Of a DNA stretch of 38,437 nucleotides, positions 8,020 to 16,817 are shown one piece after another. Source of the stretch: Limisphaerales bacterium (GTDB lineage: Bacteria; Verrucomicrobiota; Verrucomicrobiia; Limisphaerales; UBA11358); the NCBI GenBank assembly GCA_025360325.1, contig JANYCI010000126.1:1-38437 (forward strand). The letters are read 5' to 3'. The notes under the pieces are model-generated. The model was not told the origin of the DNA. It saw nothing but the letters and a program-made list of their open reading frames with translations, and did not search any database. A program made the position numbers and the translations under genes. The stretch's first letter is position 1. Each line of letters begins with the position of its first letter.

Positions 8020-11000
8020 ATGGCCGCGCGAAAAACCAATGGCAACGACAGCCAGCAGCTTGATTTTTTCACAGCCGCTCTGCGAACTTATGACAACTCT
8101 GACGCAATACGGACGGATGGCCGAGAAACATTGGCGCGAACATCGCCCGAAACTCGTGCGCGAGCTGGAGGCGAAGGGGCAACTGCACGAGGCGTTGCTG
8201 GAGGCCGAGGAGAACACGAAGGACGAGATGCTGGAGCTGACGCAGCAGTTTCGCAGACAGGGAATGACTCCGCAGCAGGCCCACGACCGCGCGTGGGAAA
8301 TGGTGCGGGAGAACCACATCCTGCTGCCACCCGAGTCCTAGCGGACGGACACCAGTCAGCTAATCCACCGCAGAATTCAAACAACTATCGCATCACCGAC
8401 GCCGACCGGCTCGGCGATGGCTCGGCGAAACAAAAATTCAATCAAAACCTCGACGCCATCCGCACGCTGCTGCGGGTGGAAAAAGAACAGCGCCCAGCCA
8501 CAAACGAGGAGCGGGCCAGACTGGTAAAATATGTCGGCTGGGGCGCGTTCCCCGGCGCGTTCGCCAAGGACGGACAGCCCGCCGCACAGCTCATCGAACT
8601 TTTGAGCGCGGATGAGATCAAAGCCGCCCGCGCTTCCACCATCAACGCACATTACACGTCGCCGACGGTCATTCGCGCCATGTATCAGGCGGCGCAGCAG
8701 TTCGGTTTTCAGGGCGGCAACATTTTGGAACCTGCCTGCGGCATCGGCCATTTCATCGGACTTATGCCGGAAGAAATGCTCCGGCAATCAAACATCACCG
8801 GCATCGAGATTGATCCCATCACCGCACGCATCGCCAAAGCACTTTATCCCGACGCCGATATTCGCGAGCAGCCGTTTGAAAAATCCAAACTCGCCGAGGA
8901 ATCTTTTGACCTCGCCATGTCGAATGTTCCGTTTGGAGATTACGGCGTCCACGATCCGCGTTGGAACGACTACAAATTTTCCATCCATGATTATTTTTTT
9001 GCCGCCGCGCTGGAAAAAGTCCGTCCCGGCGGTTTGATGATGTTCATCACGTCGCGGCACACGCTGGACAAACAGGATTCTTCATTGCGCGAGTTGCTTT
9101 CTACAAAGGCGGAATTTCTTGGTGCAATCCGTTTGCCCAACACGGCGTTCAAGAAAAACGCCGGCACGGAAGTGACGACCGACATTGTGATGCTGCGGAA
9201 GTTGCGCGCGGGCGAAACGCCGCACGGCCCGGCATGGAAATCATCGGTGTCATTTACGAACGACCGCAAGGAGGAATTTTTCATCAACGAATACTTCGCC
9301 ACGCATCTCCACATGATGCTCGGCACGATGCGGCTGGCGCGCGGGATGTATCGCGAGGGCGAACCGACCCTCTCGCCCACCAGTCGTGAATTGAGTGAAG
9401 CATTGAAAGAAGCCGTCGCCAAACTTCCGCAAAATGTCTTTGTTGTCGAAACCAAATCCGTAGAACAAAAAACGCTCGACACCAACATCCCCGCACCCGA
9501 CCACATCAAGCCCAACGCTTACTGCGTCCATTCCGACGGGCGGATTTGTCTCAATGAAAACGGCACGTTAGAACCGCTGGATGATCTACCGGCCGAGACT
9601 CGCTCGCGCATCCGCCGGCTGGTTGACATCCGCGACCGGGTGCGCGGATGTCTGCGCTCGCAGCTTGATGGCAGCAGCGAGGAGCAGGTTGTCGAAGCCC
9701 GCTTTCAACTGAACCTAGTCTATGACCGTTTCATTGCCCGGTTTGGGCCGGTCAATGTTCCGGTCAACCAGCGCGCGTTTTATGGCGATCCAGATTTGCC
9801 GTTGCTGTTGTCGCTCGAAAATTACGACGACGAATCGCGCAAGGCGACCAAGGCCGCAATTTTCCGCGAACGCACCATCCATCACAAACAGGCTATCGAA
9901 TCCGTCGGCACACCGAAGGAAGCATTGCTCGTCACGCTGAATGAGAAAGGCCGGGTTGACCTTGACCGCATGGGCAGTCTGCTGAACAAACCTGTTGATG
10001 AAATCTTGCCCGACCTAAAAGGTTTGATTTTTCTGAATCCACTGTCGAAGCAATGGGAGACGGAAGATCAATACCTCTCCGGCAATATCCGTGAAAAATT
10101 GCTAGCGGCTGACACAGCCAGCACGAGTGATCCGCGCTTTCGCGAAAATGTCGAGGCATTGAAATCTGTCATGCCGCAGGATTTGCCGGCCACGGAGATT
10201 GACGTTCGGCTTGGAGCGTCGTGGTTGCCGTCTTCCGATGTGTGCGATTTCGTTCACAGCTTGCTTGGCATTCCATCTGGAGTTGAAGTCGGTCATATCC
10301 ACGCGCTCGGCACATGGAGTGTTGGCGGAAATTGGGAAGCACGCGGCGCTACCGCCAACACGACGGATTGGGGAACAGATCGTTATACCGGTTTGGAACT
10401 CATTGAGGAAACGTTGAATCTCAAAACGCCCACGGTCTATGATTATGTGGACAAGAAACCGTTTGTCAACGCGCAGGCCACCGAGGCCGCGCGTGAAAAA
10501 CAGGAGCGCATCAAGGAACAGTTTTCCAAATGGATTTGGTCAGACGACAGCCGCCGAGAACGGCTGTGCCGCCTTTACAATGACACGTTCAATCACTCTC
10601 GATTGCGGACGTTCAACGGCGAGCATTTGACTTTGCCCGGCGCTAGTTCAGTCATCAATCTGCACGGCCATCAAAAATCCGGCGTCTGGCGAATTTTGCA
10701 GACGGACAATACCTTGCTCGGCCACGTCGTCGGCGCGGGTAAGACGTTCACGATGGTTGCTGCCAGCATGGAGTTGAAGCGATTGAAGCTGGCGAACAAG
10801 CCGCTGTTCACCGTGCCCAATCACATGCTCGGCCAGTTCTCGACCGAGCTGCTCATGCTCTATCCCGGTGCAAATATATTGGTTGCGGGCAAAGAAGATT
10901 TTGAGGCACAGCATCGGAAAAAATTGTTCAGCCGCATTGCTACGGGAAATTGGGATGCCGTCATCGTCACGCACTCCGGCTTTGAACGCATCCCGCTGTC

Positions 11001-13161
11001 ACACGAAACCCAGGTGCGCTTTTTTCAGGAACAACTGGAAGACTTGGAGAAGATAAAACGTGAACACGCCGCACCGGAAAATCGCCGGATGGTGAAAGAA
11101 CTGGAAAAGGCCAAGAAACGGCTCGAAGCAAAATTGGAAGATTTGGCGGCGGCGCACAAAAAAGACAACACGCTCACTTTTGAAGAACTCGGCATAGACC
11201 GGCTGTTTGTGGACGAGGCGCACTATTTCAAAAATCTTTTCTACGTTTCCAAGATGACGCGCATCGCTGGCCTGCCACAGACGGCCAGTGAACGCGCGTT
11301 CGATATGTATCTGAAAGTCCGCCATGTCCAGTCGGTGAACAACGGCGGCGGCGTGGTGTTCGCCACGGGCACGCCCATTGCGAACAGCATGGCCGAGATG
11401 TTCACGATGCAGCGATACTTGCAGCCACAGGCATTGCTGAAACACAATCTGCATCACTTCGACGGTTGGGCGGCCACGTTCGGCGAGCCGGTGACGGCGA
11501 TGGAACTTTCCCCCGATGGTGCAGGCTATCGGCTCAATACGCGTTTCGCCCGCTTCGTCAACGTGCCGGAACTGATGCAGATTTTTCGGCAGACGGCAGA
11601 CGTGCAAACCGCCGCGATGTTGAACTTGCCACGCCCAAAGCTAGAAGGCGAAAAGCCAACCATCCGCAGCGCACCGGCATCCGAAGAATTGAAAAAGTTC
11701 GTTGAAGGTCTTGCACGCCGCGCTGAAGCGATGCGAACTGGACGTGTTGATCCGCGCGAAGACAATATGCTCAAAATCACAACGGAAGGACGCAAGGCGG
11801 CATTGGATTTGCGTTTGATGAAGCCCACATTGCCAGACGATCCACAGAGCAAGGTGAACCTAGCCGTCGAAAACATTCACAAGATTTGGGAAGCGACGAA
11901 GGACGGACGATTGGCTCAACTTGTGTTCTGCGATTTGTCCACGCCGCAGGCCAAGGGATTTTCAGTCTATCACGACATGGCCGACAAATTGGGGCGGCTC
12001 GGCGTTCCTGAAAATGAAATTGCCTTCATCCAAGATTATGATCCCGATGCCGCGAAGCTCGCATTGTTCCGCGATGTGCGATCAGGGAAAATCCGACTCT
12101 TATTCGGTAGCACGCAAAAAATGGGTTCGGGAACCAACGTGCAAGAACGGTTGATTGCCCTGCATCACCTCGACGCACCGTGGCGACCAGCGGACGTGGA
12201 GCAGCGCGAGGGCCGTATCTTGCGGCAAGGGAATAAAAATCCGTCCGTGCAAATTTATCGCTACGTCACCGAGGGCAGTTTCGATGCCTATATGTGGCAG
12301 ACATTGGAGACGAAGGCGAAGTTCATCGCGCAGGTGATGAGCGGGGACATGACCGTGCGGCGATTGGAAGACATGGACTCTGCCGCGCTGACGTATGCCG
12401 AAGTAAAAGCCATCGCTTCGGGCAATCCACTTGTCATCGAAAAGGCGCAGGTGGACGCCGAGTTAATGCGGCTCTCGCGGCTGCGCCATGCCCACGCCGA
12501 GGAACAGTATCGCATCCGTAACAATCTCCGTTATGCCCGCGACGAGGTGACGAAATGGAGCGAACGATTGGCAAACATGGGCGAAGATTTGAAGCTACGG
12601 CAGGATACGTCAGGCGAAAAGTTCTGCATCATGCTGGACAAGCAGCAGCTCGACAATCGCGGCATCGCCGGTGAATTGATTCTGCGGCGGGCGGAAAAAA
12701 TGTCGCAGCGTTTTGGCGACGACGTCCGGCTCGGCGCATTTGCGGGATATGATCTGTTTCTCCGCTGCGGTTTTAACAACGCCGCCGAACTCGTGCTGCG
12801 CGGCAAAAGCAGTTACAGCATCCGTGTCACCGACACGGCCATCGGAACCATCCGTTCACTTGAAGCGATGGCGCAGGGCTTTGAGGAACGCATGGCAAAA
12901 CTGGAAACGGATATTAAGGATTCGCAGAAACGCGCCAACGAACTCGAAACAAAAGTCGGTGCAGTATTTGAAAAAGAGAAACGCTATCATTTTTTGGTTC
13001 AAAGGCAGACTGAAATCGAGGACAAACTTGATCTCACTAAAAATCAGGCTCCGGTGCAGGTCGAGGACATCGCGCAAGAAACCAATCAAGAATCTAAATC
13101 CATCCAGTTGGCCACCAAGCCAAGCCACAACAAGAATAAACGGGCTGCCTTGCGAGTTTAA
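8020..13161 (+). CDS. DarB-like DNA methyltransferase-SF2 helicase (1713 aa)
   Basis: SAM-MTase motif I ILEPACGIGHFIGLMP and motif IV-like SNVPFGDY; Walker A VVGAGKTFTMV; DEAH FVDEAHYFKNL; helicase C-domain GSTQKMGSGTNVQERLIALHHLDAPWRPADVEQREGRILRQG. Confidence 0.85.
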   Translation: MAARKTNGNDSQQLDFFTAALRTYDNSDAIRTDGRETLARTSPETRARAGGEGATARGVAGGRGEHEGRDAGADAAVSQTGNDSAAGPRPRVGNGAGEPHPAATRVLADGHQSANPPQNSNNYRITDADRLGDGSAKQKFNQNLDAIRTLLRVEKEQRPATNEERARLVKYVGWGAFPGAFAKDGQPAAQLIELLSADEIKAARASTINAHYTSPTVIRAMYQAAQQFGFQGGNILEPACGIGHFIGLMPEEMLRQSNITGIEIDPITARIAKALYPDADIREQPFEKSKLAEESFDLAMSNVPFGDYGVHDPRWNDYKFSIHDYFFAAALEKVRPGGLMMFITSRHTLDKQDSSLRELLSTKAEFLGAIRLPNTAFKKNAGTEVTTDIVMLRKLRAGETPHGPAWKSSVSFTNDRKEEFFINEYFATHLHMMLGTMRLARGMYREGEPTLSPTSRELSEALKEAVAKLPQNVFVVETKSVEQKTLDTNIPAPDHIKPNAYCVHSDGRICLNENGTLEPLDDLPAETRSRIRRLVDIRDRVRGCLRSQLDGSSEEQVVEARFQLNLVYDRFIARFGPVNVPVNQRAFYGDPDLPLLLSLENYDDESRKATKAAIFRERTIHHKQAIESVGTPKEALLVTLNEKGRVDLDRMGSLLNKPVDEILPDLKGLIFLNPLSKQWETEDQYLSGNIREKLLAADTASTSDPRFRENVEALKSVMPQDLPATEIDVRLGASWLPSSDVCDFVHSLLGIPSGVEVGHIHALGTWSVGGNWEARGATANTTDWGTDRYTGLELIEETLNLKTPTVYDYVDKKPFVNAQATEAAREKQERIKEQFSKWIWSDDSRRERLCRLYNDTFNHSRLRTFNGEHLTLPGASSVINLHGHQKSGVWRILQTDNTLLGHVVGAGKTFTMVAASMELKRLKLANKPLFTVPNHMLGQFSTELLMLYPGANILVAGKEDFEAQHRKKLFSRIATGNWDAVIVTHSGFERIPLSHETQVRFFQEQLEDLEKIKREHAAPENRRMVKELEKAKKRLEAKLEDLAAAHKKDNTLTFEELGIDRLFVDEAHYFKNLFYVSKMTRIAGLPQTASERAFDMYLKVRHVQSVNNGGGVVFATGTPIANSMAEMFTMQRYLQPQALLKHNLHHFDGWAATFGEPVTAMELSPDGAGYRLNTRFARFVNVPELMQIFRQTADVQTAAMLNLPRPKLEGEKPTIRSAPASEELKKFVEGLARRAEAMRTGRVDPREDNMLKITTEGRKAALDLRLMKPTLPDDPQSKVNLAVENIHKIWEATKDGRLAQLVFCDLSTPQAKGFSVYHDMADKLGRLGVPENEIAFIQDYDPDAAKLALFRDVRSGKIRLLFGSTQKMGSGTNVQERLIALHHLDAPWRPADVEQREGRILRQGNKNPSVQIYRYVTEGSFDAYMWQTLETKAKFIAQVMSGDMTVRRLEDMDSAALTYAEVKAIASGNPLVIEKAQVDAELMRLSRLRHAHAEEQYRIRNNLRYARDEVTKWSERLANMGEDLKLRQDTSGEKFCIMLDKQQLDNRGIAGELILRRAEKMSQRFGDDVRLGAFAGYDLFLRCGFNNAAELVLRGKSSYSIRVTDTAIGTIRSLEAMAQGFEERMAKLETDIKDSQKRANELETKVGAVFEKEKRYHFLVQRQTEIEDKLDLTKNQAPVQVEDIAQETNQESKSIQLATKPSHNKNKRAALRV
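8090..8341 (+). CDS. TnpV-like small protein, wholly overlapping the helicase N-terminus in another frame
   Basis: MTTLTQYGRMAEKHWREHRPKLVRELEAKGQLHEALLEAEENTKDEMLELTQQFRRQGMTPQQAHDRAWEMVRENHILLPPES; resembles TnpV-type YGRM..K...EHRP...L...G.L..LLE. GC-rich third positions in this frame. Confidence 0.5.
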   Translation: MTTLTQYGRMAEKHWREHRPKLVRELEAKGQLHEALLEAEENTKDEMLELTQQFRRQGMTPQQAHDRAWEMVRENHILLPPES

Positions 13162-13301
13162 GGAATGACAGCTAAAAAAGCTCGCAGCCCACGCGCGAGT
13201 AACTTTCCCCCGCACGGGTAGTTGCCACGCACACGCAAACTGCGAGCAATTCAGTCCAGCCGTTTTTGGTATTTCCCGGAATAATTTTTACCACCTGCAC
13301 G

Positions 13302-15041
13302 TCAGCGGGTGATTAGCCGATAACGATCTATTGCCGCGCCGAGGCCGGTTTTATGGTCGAAACCCTGCTCGAGATAAATTGAGGCGCAACCGGCGTGATG
13401 TTTTGCCAGCTCTCGCCACTCCAGCCAGAGCGCATCGTAACGCTTGATCGCATCATTGATTCGGGTGCGGTCGTATTGGCCCGATAAATCCCCTGACTTT
13501 CCATAAAGCAAAACCGTCCACGCCTGCTGGATGATTTCGTATTTGATGCGGCCGTAAGCGCAAGAAACCTCGACAAATTCCTGCGTGTTCGTATCCGCAA
13601 AATGAATTTCGCGGGCAAGCTTCTCAATATGTCTCCACATCGCCACTGATTCCGCTTTCTCCGCAACCGCCTTTTCTACCAGCCCTTTTTTGATGAAGTC
13701 ACTCAAGTCGGGTTCGTCAAAAAAATGGTCACGCGCCCACCAGACATTGATCTTCGCGCCGAGCGTCGTGAGTTGCCCGCGCAGCACGGCTCGCTCGGAA
13801 AGCAGGTTCAACTCGCGGAATTTTTTTGTGTCGGCTTCGGATAGTTTCAATTTCTCCCGCGCGAACCGGTTGAAATAAAATTCCTCGGTGCGCGTCGGGT
13901 CTTTCGCAAACTCGGCCACGACATAGGCATTCAAGTCGCACCACAATTCATTCTTGATGTAAGGCCCTTCCCAGCCGCCGCCGCGCGACCACGTCCACAC
14001 GCCGGCGCAAAGTTTGTTCGTGATGACATCGCGCAGGCCGCGCGGCTCGCCGGGCTTCATCAGCCAGGCGTATTCCTCCCAGCCGTTGATGACGCCGTCG
14101 CCGACGTAGTAGGGATGCGCGCCCTTGCCGTAAGCTTCGCGCTGGCACTGCACCTCGATGAGCTGCCGATGCTGGCCAATCATCAGCGTGGGATTGAACG
14201 GCGTGAGCTGGTGGAAATCGCCCTGCTGATGCTTGATGGAAAAAATCAGATTCGTGTGCGGGGCAATCGCATCCGTGACCTTGAGATAATAATTCGTGCT
14301 CTCGTGGAAATTCTGCGGGCCAAAACTCCATGTCCGATAAATGATAATCTTGTTCAACTTCTCACAAACCTCCTCGCGAAAAATGTTCAGCAGTTCGATG
14401 TGGCTCTGCTCGCCGTGCAGAATCGCCGAGCCACCCTGACGTTTACCTTCGGAAAAATTCCCGCTGGCCGCGTGATACGGATAATCCTGCAAATAAACTT
14501 CGCCAGTGCGGACGACGATGCTATCCAATTCTGGCACACGTTGGAAGGTCTCGCGCAGCAACGCGCGAAAAATTTCCTGCGTCTTCGGCCGCGAAATGTC
14601 GATACGGCCCTGCGAATCGCAAATCTCATCCTTGAATTTTGCGATGAGCTTTTTCGGCAGCAGAATCATGTCCGTGCCGGCGCAGCATTTTATCCCAGCG
14701 TCATGCGCGGCCTGCACTTGCGCCCGCAACGTCGCCGCCCGTTGCAAGGCCCAGTTGCGTTCCACGCTCCCCTCGGCGAGCAGTCCGGGCGCAATTTCAT
14801 CGAAAGTTTGGATGCCGCCAATCGAGCCGATGACCTGTCCGTTGTAGCCGCGTTCCGCGAGAAAGTGCGGATTCACGAAAGTGGACGCGGGGTAGCCCTC
14901 GCCCGGATTTCTGTGCGTCATGTCCAGCAGAAATTCCGGCGCGGCGAGTGCGAAGTCCGCGACCGCCGACGATAAAAAAAGAATCAGCAGCGCCAGAAAA
15001 CTGTTCCTGACGCTGCTGAAAATTGTAGCCGCAATCCTCAT
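13302..15041 (-). CDS. Secreted GH67-like (alpha-glucuronidase-like) TIM-barrel glycosidase
   Basis: ATG at 15041 in ATGA overlap with upstream gene (track starts at 15086). Signal peptide; IEVQCQREAYGKGAHPYYVGDGVINGWEEY resembles the GH67 E.Q..QEY.G...H.....W.E segment; C-terminal helical domain. Confidence 0.45.
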   Translation of the reverse strand: MRIAATIFSSVRNSFLALLILFLSSAVADFALAAPEFLLDMTHRNPGEGYPASTFVNPHFLAERGYNGQVIGSIGGIQTFDEIAPGLLAEGSVERNWALQRAATLRAQVQAAHDAGIKCCAGTDMILLPKKLIAKFKDEICDSQGRIDISRPKTQEIFRALLRETFQRVPELDSIVVRTGEVYLQDYPYHAASGNFSEGKRQGGSAILHGEQSHIELLNIFREEVCEKLNKIIIYRTWSFGPQNFHESTNYYLKVTDAIAPHTNLIFSIKHQQGDFHQLTPFNPTLMIGQHRQLIEVQCQREAYGKGAHPYYVGDGVINGWEEYAWLMKPGEPRGLRDVITNKLCAGVWTWSRGGGWEGPYIKNELWCDLNAYVVAEFAKDPTRTEEFYFNRFAREKLKLSEADTKKFRELNLLSERAVLRGQLTTLGAKINVWWARDHFFDEPDLSDFIKKGLVEKAVAEKAESVAMWRHIEKLAREIHFADTNTQEFVEVSCAYGRIKYEIIQQAWTVLLYGKSGDLSGQYDRTRINDAIKRYDALWLEWRELAKHHAGCASIYLEQGFDHKTGLGAAIDRYRLITR

Positions 15042-16810
15042 TTCGCCGGTTGGAGCGTGACGGAACGCAGGTTCATCGCCTGCCAATTTTCCGCGACCGG
15101 TTTCACCGTTAGCGTGACGCTGCCGGCGGCGAGGTCAAGCGTGCCCGTCAGATTGGAGCGCTTGAACTTCGTGTAATCCTTCGTGGCCGGCGACGTGCCG
15201 GAAAGTTTTTGTCCGGCGACGCTGACCTCAAACTTGGCCGATTCCAGTGCGGCGATTTCGGCGCTCACTTTGAATTTTCCGGCGCGGTCAATCTTGAATG
15301 TCCACGCCGCCGCATCTTCCGCGTTCCCCCAGTATCCGATATTGTCTTTGCCGTCGCCCTTTTCGTATTGCAGCGCACCGCGCAAATCCGCCTCGCTCGC
15401 CATGAGCCGCACCGAGCCGTCCGACTCCTGCGTGATGGCCGTGGCCGAGATGTCCGGCGTGCCCTTGATTTTCAAAACGACGGTGGAAGAAATTATATCC
15501 GGCGCCGTTTGCGGAACCGAAACCGTGACGCCGTCCACGCCGCTGGCGGTCGAAAGTTTTTTGTATCCGCCAAGCCAGTTCTTTTGCAGCAGATGCGCTG
15601 CGACAATTTCATTTTTCAATCCCGGCACAACCAGTTTGCCGTCCGCAGGCCAGTTGAAGACGTGGAGGTAAAGCGTCGTCTCGTTGCCGGAAATTTTCTT
15701 CGTGCAGCGACCCCACGGCAGCCGCTTGAACGGCGTCGCGGTCGTGCCGTAGATGCCTTCGCCGTTCACCTTCATCCATTCGCCGACGGCCTTGAGCCGC
15801 TCGATGCTGGGCGCGGGAATTTCCCCCGCCGAGGTCGGCCCGACGTTGAGCAGATAATTTCCGCCCTTGCTCGCGATGTCCACGAGGTTGCGGAGAATCG
15901 TCTCGGTGGATTTCCAATTGTTGTCGTAGCTCTTGAAACCCCAGGTGTCGTTCATCGTCATGCACGTTTCCCAATCGCGGCCGGGGAAACCGGTGGCGGG
16001 AACGTATTGCTCCGGCGTCTCGGTATCGCCCTTGAAATCGCCGCCGAGCCGGTTGTTGTGGATGATGCCGGGCTTGAGTTTCAGCAGCTCGATCAATTTC
16101 GCGGCACGCTCCTGATTCATGTCGCACGACGTGTCCCACCAAAGCACGGCGGGAAATTCGCCGTAGTTCGAGAGTAGCTCGCGCATCTGCGGCACGGCAA
16201 CTTTGTCAATGTATTCGTCCATGTCGTGTTTCTGCGCCGGATCCCAAGCGCCCTTACATTCCGAACCGCCGTTGTTCCAGTCCTGCGCCTGCGAATAATA
16301 AAAACCGAGCTTCACGCCGTATTTGCGGCACGCGGCGGCGAGCGGCGGCAACACATCTTTGCCGTAAGGCGTCGCGTCCACGATGTTCCACAGACTCGCC
16401 TTCGTCGCGAAATTCGCGAAGCCGTCGTGATGCTTCGCCGTGATGACGATGTATTTCATGCCCGCCGCCTTCGCGAGCTTCACCCACGCATCGGCATTGT
16501 AGTTCGTCGGGTTGTAGCCCGTCGCAAATTTCTGATACTCGGCCATCGGGATTTTTCCGTTGCACATGATCCACTCGCCGATGCCGGAAATTTTTTTGCC
16601 ATCATAAGTTCCGGCGGGCACGGAATACACGCCCCAGTGGATGAACATCCCGAAGCGCGCCGCGCGAAACCATTCCAGGCGTGCATCGCGCTGGGCGGCG
16701 GTCTCGTTCGCGTAAGGATCGGGCGATTCGGCGGCGTAAGACGCGAATTGCAGGCTTGCAGCCGCAAGCAAAGCAGCACAGATAGATTTTAGTTTGGTTT
16801 TGTGTTTCAT
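15038..16810 (-). CDS. GH29 alpha-L-fucosidase-like, secreted, with C-terminal beta-sandwich
   Basis: MKHKTKLKSICAALLAAASL signal; WFRAARFGMFIHWGVYSVPAG, KYIVITAKHHDGFANF, VLWWDTSCD (nucleophile motif), GGNYLLNVGPTSAGEIP. Confidence 0.9.
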   Translation of the reverse strand: MKHKTKLKSICAALLAAASLQFASYAAESPDPYANETAAQRDARLEWFRAARFGMFIHWGVYSVPAGTYDGKKISGIGEWIMCNGKIPMAEYQKFATGYNPTNYNADAWVKLAKAAGMKYIVITAKHHDGFANFATKASLWNIVDATPYGKDVLPPLAAACRKYGVKLGFYYSQAQDWNNGGSECKGAWDPAQKHDMDEYIDKVAVPQMRELLSNYGEFPAVLWWDTSCDMNQERAAKLIELLKLKPGIIHNNRLGGDFKGDTETPEQYVPATGFPGRDWETCMTMNDTWGFKSYDNNWKSTETILRNLVDIASKGGNYLLNVGPTSAGEIPAPSIERLKAVGEWMKVNGEGIYGTTATPFKRLPWGRCTKKISGNETTLYLHVFNWPADGKLVVPGLKNEIVAAHLLQKNWLGGYKKLSTASGVDGVTVSVPQTAPDIISSTVVLKIKGTPDISATAITQESDGSVRLMASEADLRGALQYEKGDGKDNIGYWGNAEDAAAWTFKIDRAGKFKVSAEIAALESAKFEVSVAGQKLSGTSPATKDYTKFKRSNLTGTLDLAAGSVTLTVKPVAENWQAMNLRSVTLQPAK

Positions 16811-16817
16811 AAATCGT

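Noticed and set aside
15209-16177. 322-aa plus-strand ORF
   Set aside because: Wholly antisense to GH29; Arg/His-rich shadow frame.
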